DNA of 64,000 nt. Origin: Opitutia bacterium. Its GTDB lineage: Bacteria > Verrucomicrobiota > Verrucomicrobiia > Opitutales > Opitutaceae. Made by a program: the position numbers and the translations under genes. Below, one piece after another: positions 62,716 to 64,000 of the stretch. The stretch is taken from contig CANJCM010000007.1 in assembly GCA_947472765.1 (NCBI GenBank), forward strand, positions 41,404 through 105,403. The letters are read 5' to 3'. The notes under the pieces were generated by a model that searched no databases, had not been told where the DNA came from, and worked only from the letters and a program-made list of their open reading frames with translations. Every line of letters begins with the position of its first letter. Position 1 is the stretch's first letter.

Positions 62716-63965
62716 TGTCCGCGAATGACCTCAATTGGGTTGATGCCCGACGCCCGCCACGCCGGGTAAACCGACGCAATCAATCCCGCGCCAATCGCGA
62801 GACCGTTGCCGAGAAACACGTGGCCGATCGTCAGCGCGATCGGAAACAGCTCGGAGGCCCGCCCCGTGTTCGGCGAAATTGTTTTCAGGCCGCCGAGCCA
62901 GCCCAACAGCGCCAGCGCCGCGAGCGTCCCAATCGCGGAGCCGAGCAGCGAAAGGATCGATCCCTGCAACGTGAACACGCGCAGGATTTGTCCCGCCGTC
63001 GCGCCCATCGCCTTCAGAATGCCGATTTCCCGGTAGCGCCCCGTGACCGCCATGAACATGAGCGCCGCAATCGCGAGGCCCGAGGACGCCGTCGTGAAGA
63101 AGATGATCATCGCCGACGACCCCGACTGCGCGCGCAGTCCGCTCAGGGTGCGCTCGTTGTCCTGCATCCAGCTCTCGACCTTGAACGGCAGTTGCTGCCG
63201 CAGCTCGCCCGCGATCTGCTCCGCCGCAAACACATCGCCGACCTTCAATCCGAAGCCCGTGATGGCATTGCCGATCCGCAGCAACGACTGGGCATCGCGC
63301 ACGGGCACGACGACGAGTCCGCCATCGACGGAGCCGAAGCCCGTTTCAAAAATTCCCGCGATCGTGACGGTCGTGCCAATGCCTTCCTCGCTCAGGAGGC
63401 TGACGCGGTTGCCGAGGGTGACCCCGAGATCCGTGGCGAGCTTCAATCCAATCACCGCCTCGCCGCCGCTCAGGCCGGCGAACCGCCCGGTCACAAGGTT
63501 CTGCTGCAGATCGATAATCCGGTTGTAGACTTCGGGCACCGCGCCCACGAGCCGCGCCGTGATCTTCTTGCTCTCGCGGGCGATGACCACGCTGCCTTCG
63601 ATCGAGGGCGTCAGCGCCGTAATCGCGTCGGGCTGCAGCGCCTCGATTCGTTCGAGCCACGGCGGCCAGCCTTCGATCTTGCGCAGCCGCTGCTCGAGCT
63701 TCGGCACCGTCCCAACATACATCGTCGGGTCACCGGGTGCGGCCCGATCCCACAAGACCTCCGGCTGGCGCTCCTCCGGCATGATCCGGATATGAGGAAT
63801 CGAATCCGTGATCGTCGTCACCAGCCGGGTCTGCACCCCGCGAATCAGCGCGGACGTGAAGATGATCAGCGTCACACTCATCGCGACCACGCCGATCGAG
63901 AGCAGCGTCTGCCCCCGGTGACAGATGAGCTGCCGCAGCGCGACGGAAAGGGCGAAGGAACGCAT
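62712..63965 (-). CDS. ABC transporter permease, LolC/LolE (MacB/FtsX-type)
   Basis: This 417-residue permease has four hydrophobic helices in the FtsX/MacB arrangement: one at the N-terminus (LLSIGVVAMSVTLIIFTSAL), then a periplasmic domain of about 220 residues. Three more helices lie near the C-terminus (MIIFFTTASSGLAIAALMFMA, ILSLLGSAIGTLAALALLGWL and FLGNGLAIGAGLIASVYPAW). REIGILKAMGATAGQILRVF is the classic coupling region, and ASGINPIEVIRGQ the ending, of LolC/LolE and MacB permeases. It is translated with the ATPase gene by a 4-bp overlap. Upstream sequence ends 35 bp later at the window edge, so further operon members may exist. Confidence 0.92.
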   Translation of the reverse strand: MRSFALSVALRQLICHRGQTLLSIGVVAMSVTLIIFTSALIRGVQTRLVTTITDSIPHIRIMPEERQPEVLWDRAAPGDPTMYVGTVPKLEQRLRKIEGWPPWLERIEALQPDAITALTPSIEGSVVIARESKKITARLVGAVPEVYNRIIDLQQNLVTGRFAGLSGGEAVIGLKLATDLGVTLGNRVSLLSEEGIGTTVTIAGIFETGFGSVDGGLVVVPVRDAQSLLRIGNAITGFGLKVGDVFAAEQIAGELRQQLPFKVESWMQDNERTLSGLRAQSGSSAMIIFFTTASSGLAIAALMFMAVTGRYREIGILKAMGATAGQILRVFTLQGSILSLLGSAIGTLAALALLGWLGGLKTISPNTGRASELFPIALTIGHVFLGNGLAIGAGLIASVYPAWRASGINPIEVIRGQ

Positions 63966-64000
63966 CGCTCGACTACGGACGCACCGAGGTGAACCGATAG

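Overview
The window looks like a chromosomal segment of a high-GC member of the Verrucomicrobiota, most likely Opitutaceae. This rests on gene content: three DUF1587/1592/1588/1585 (PSD/PSCyt-type) cytochrome-like proteins, an Oar-type TonB receptor, many Tat-exported enzymes, and an alkaline phosphatase with the C-terminal 'RAVGPGL' domain common in Verrucomicrobia. A Chlamydia-like class I ribonucleotide reductase also fits the PVC superphylum. I saw no rRNA, tRNA, CRISPR array, prophage or transposase gene.

Layout. 1-11.8 kb: a partial aldose epimerase, a first DUF1592 protein, lysA, transaldolase, a large membrane protein, an SMP-30 protein and a DMT exporter. 12-18.6 kb: two L-rhamnonate-dehydratase-like enolase-superfamily enzymes (one Tat-exported, one overlapping an MFS sugar-acid transporter), a DTW-domain tRNA modification enzyme, a cysteine synthase and a YkgJ-type Cys-cluster protein. 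18.8-24.7 kb: an exported hydrolase, then a minus-strand redox group (GMC FAD oxidoreductase, gluconate-2-dehydrogenase subunit 3, TsdA-like diheme cytochrome, DsrE-like protein). 25-35.3 kb: exported enzymes (PhoD phosphatase, amidohydrolase, FGE-like protein, DUF4159, alpha/beta hydrolase, tandem HMA protein, an alpha-barrel-like protein, a sugar-phosphate-isomerase-like protein). 35.5-41.7 kb: two tandem DUF1592 paralogues. 42-47.2 kb: alkaline phosphatase, DUF3750 and small proteins including a DUF4160 pair. 47.3-52 kb: nrdB and nrdA. 52.5-64 kb: TonB receptor, RecQ, DUF2911/TPR, a cupin, a GxxExxY cassette and a LolCDE/MacB-type ABC transporter.

Three large-scale features stand out. First, the intergenic spaces hold more than 25 short hairpins of several sequence families. 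They share a 5' GTAG/GTGG/GGAG head, a stem of about 8 bp and a 4-5 nt loop, and usually occur as inverted pairs; this is the design of RAYT-type REP/REPIN elements. Second, a GxxExxY (PD-(D/E)XK-like) gene sits between two inverted arms of about 100 bp that fill the space between two convergent stop codons, so it looks like a self-contained mobile cassette. Third, most start codons lack a Shine-Dalgarno sequence and instead follow a pyrimidine-rich tract, often CCC directly before ATG.

The metabolic picture is an aerobic or microaerobic heterotroph specialised in sugars and sugar acids, with much catabolic and redox chemistry placed in the periplasm by Sec and Tat export. NrdB has Leu at the usual radical-Tyr position and Glu at the first metal-ligand position, which points to a tyrosyl-radical-independent (class Ic-like) enzyme.
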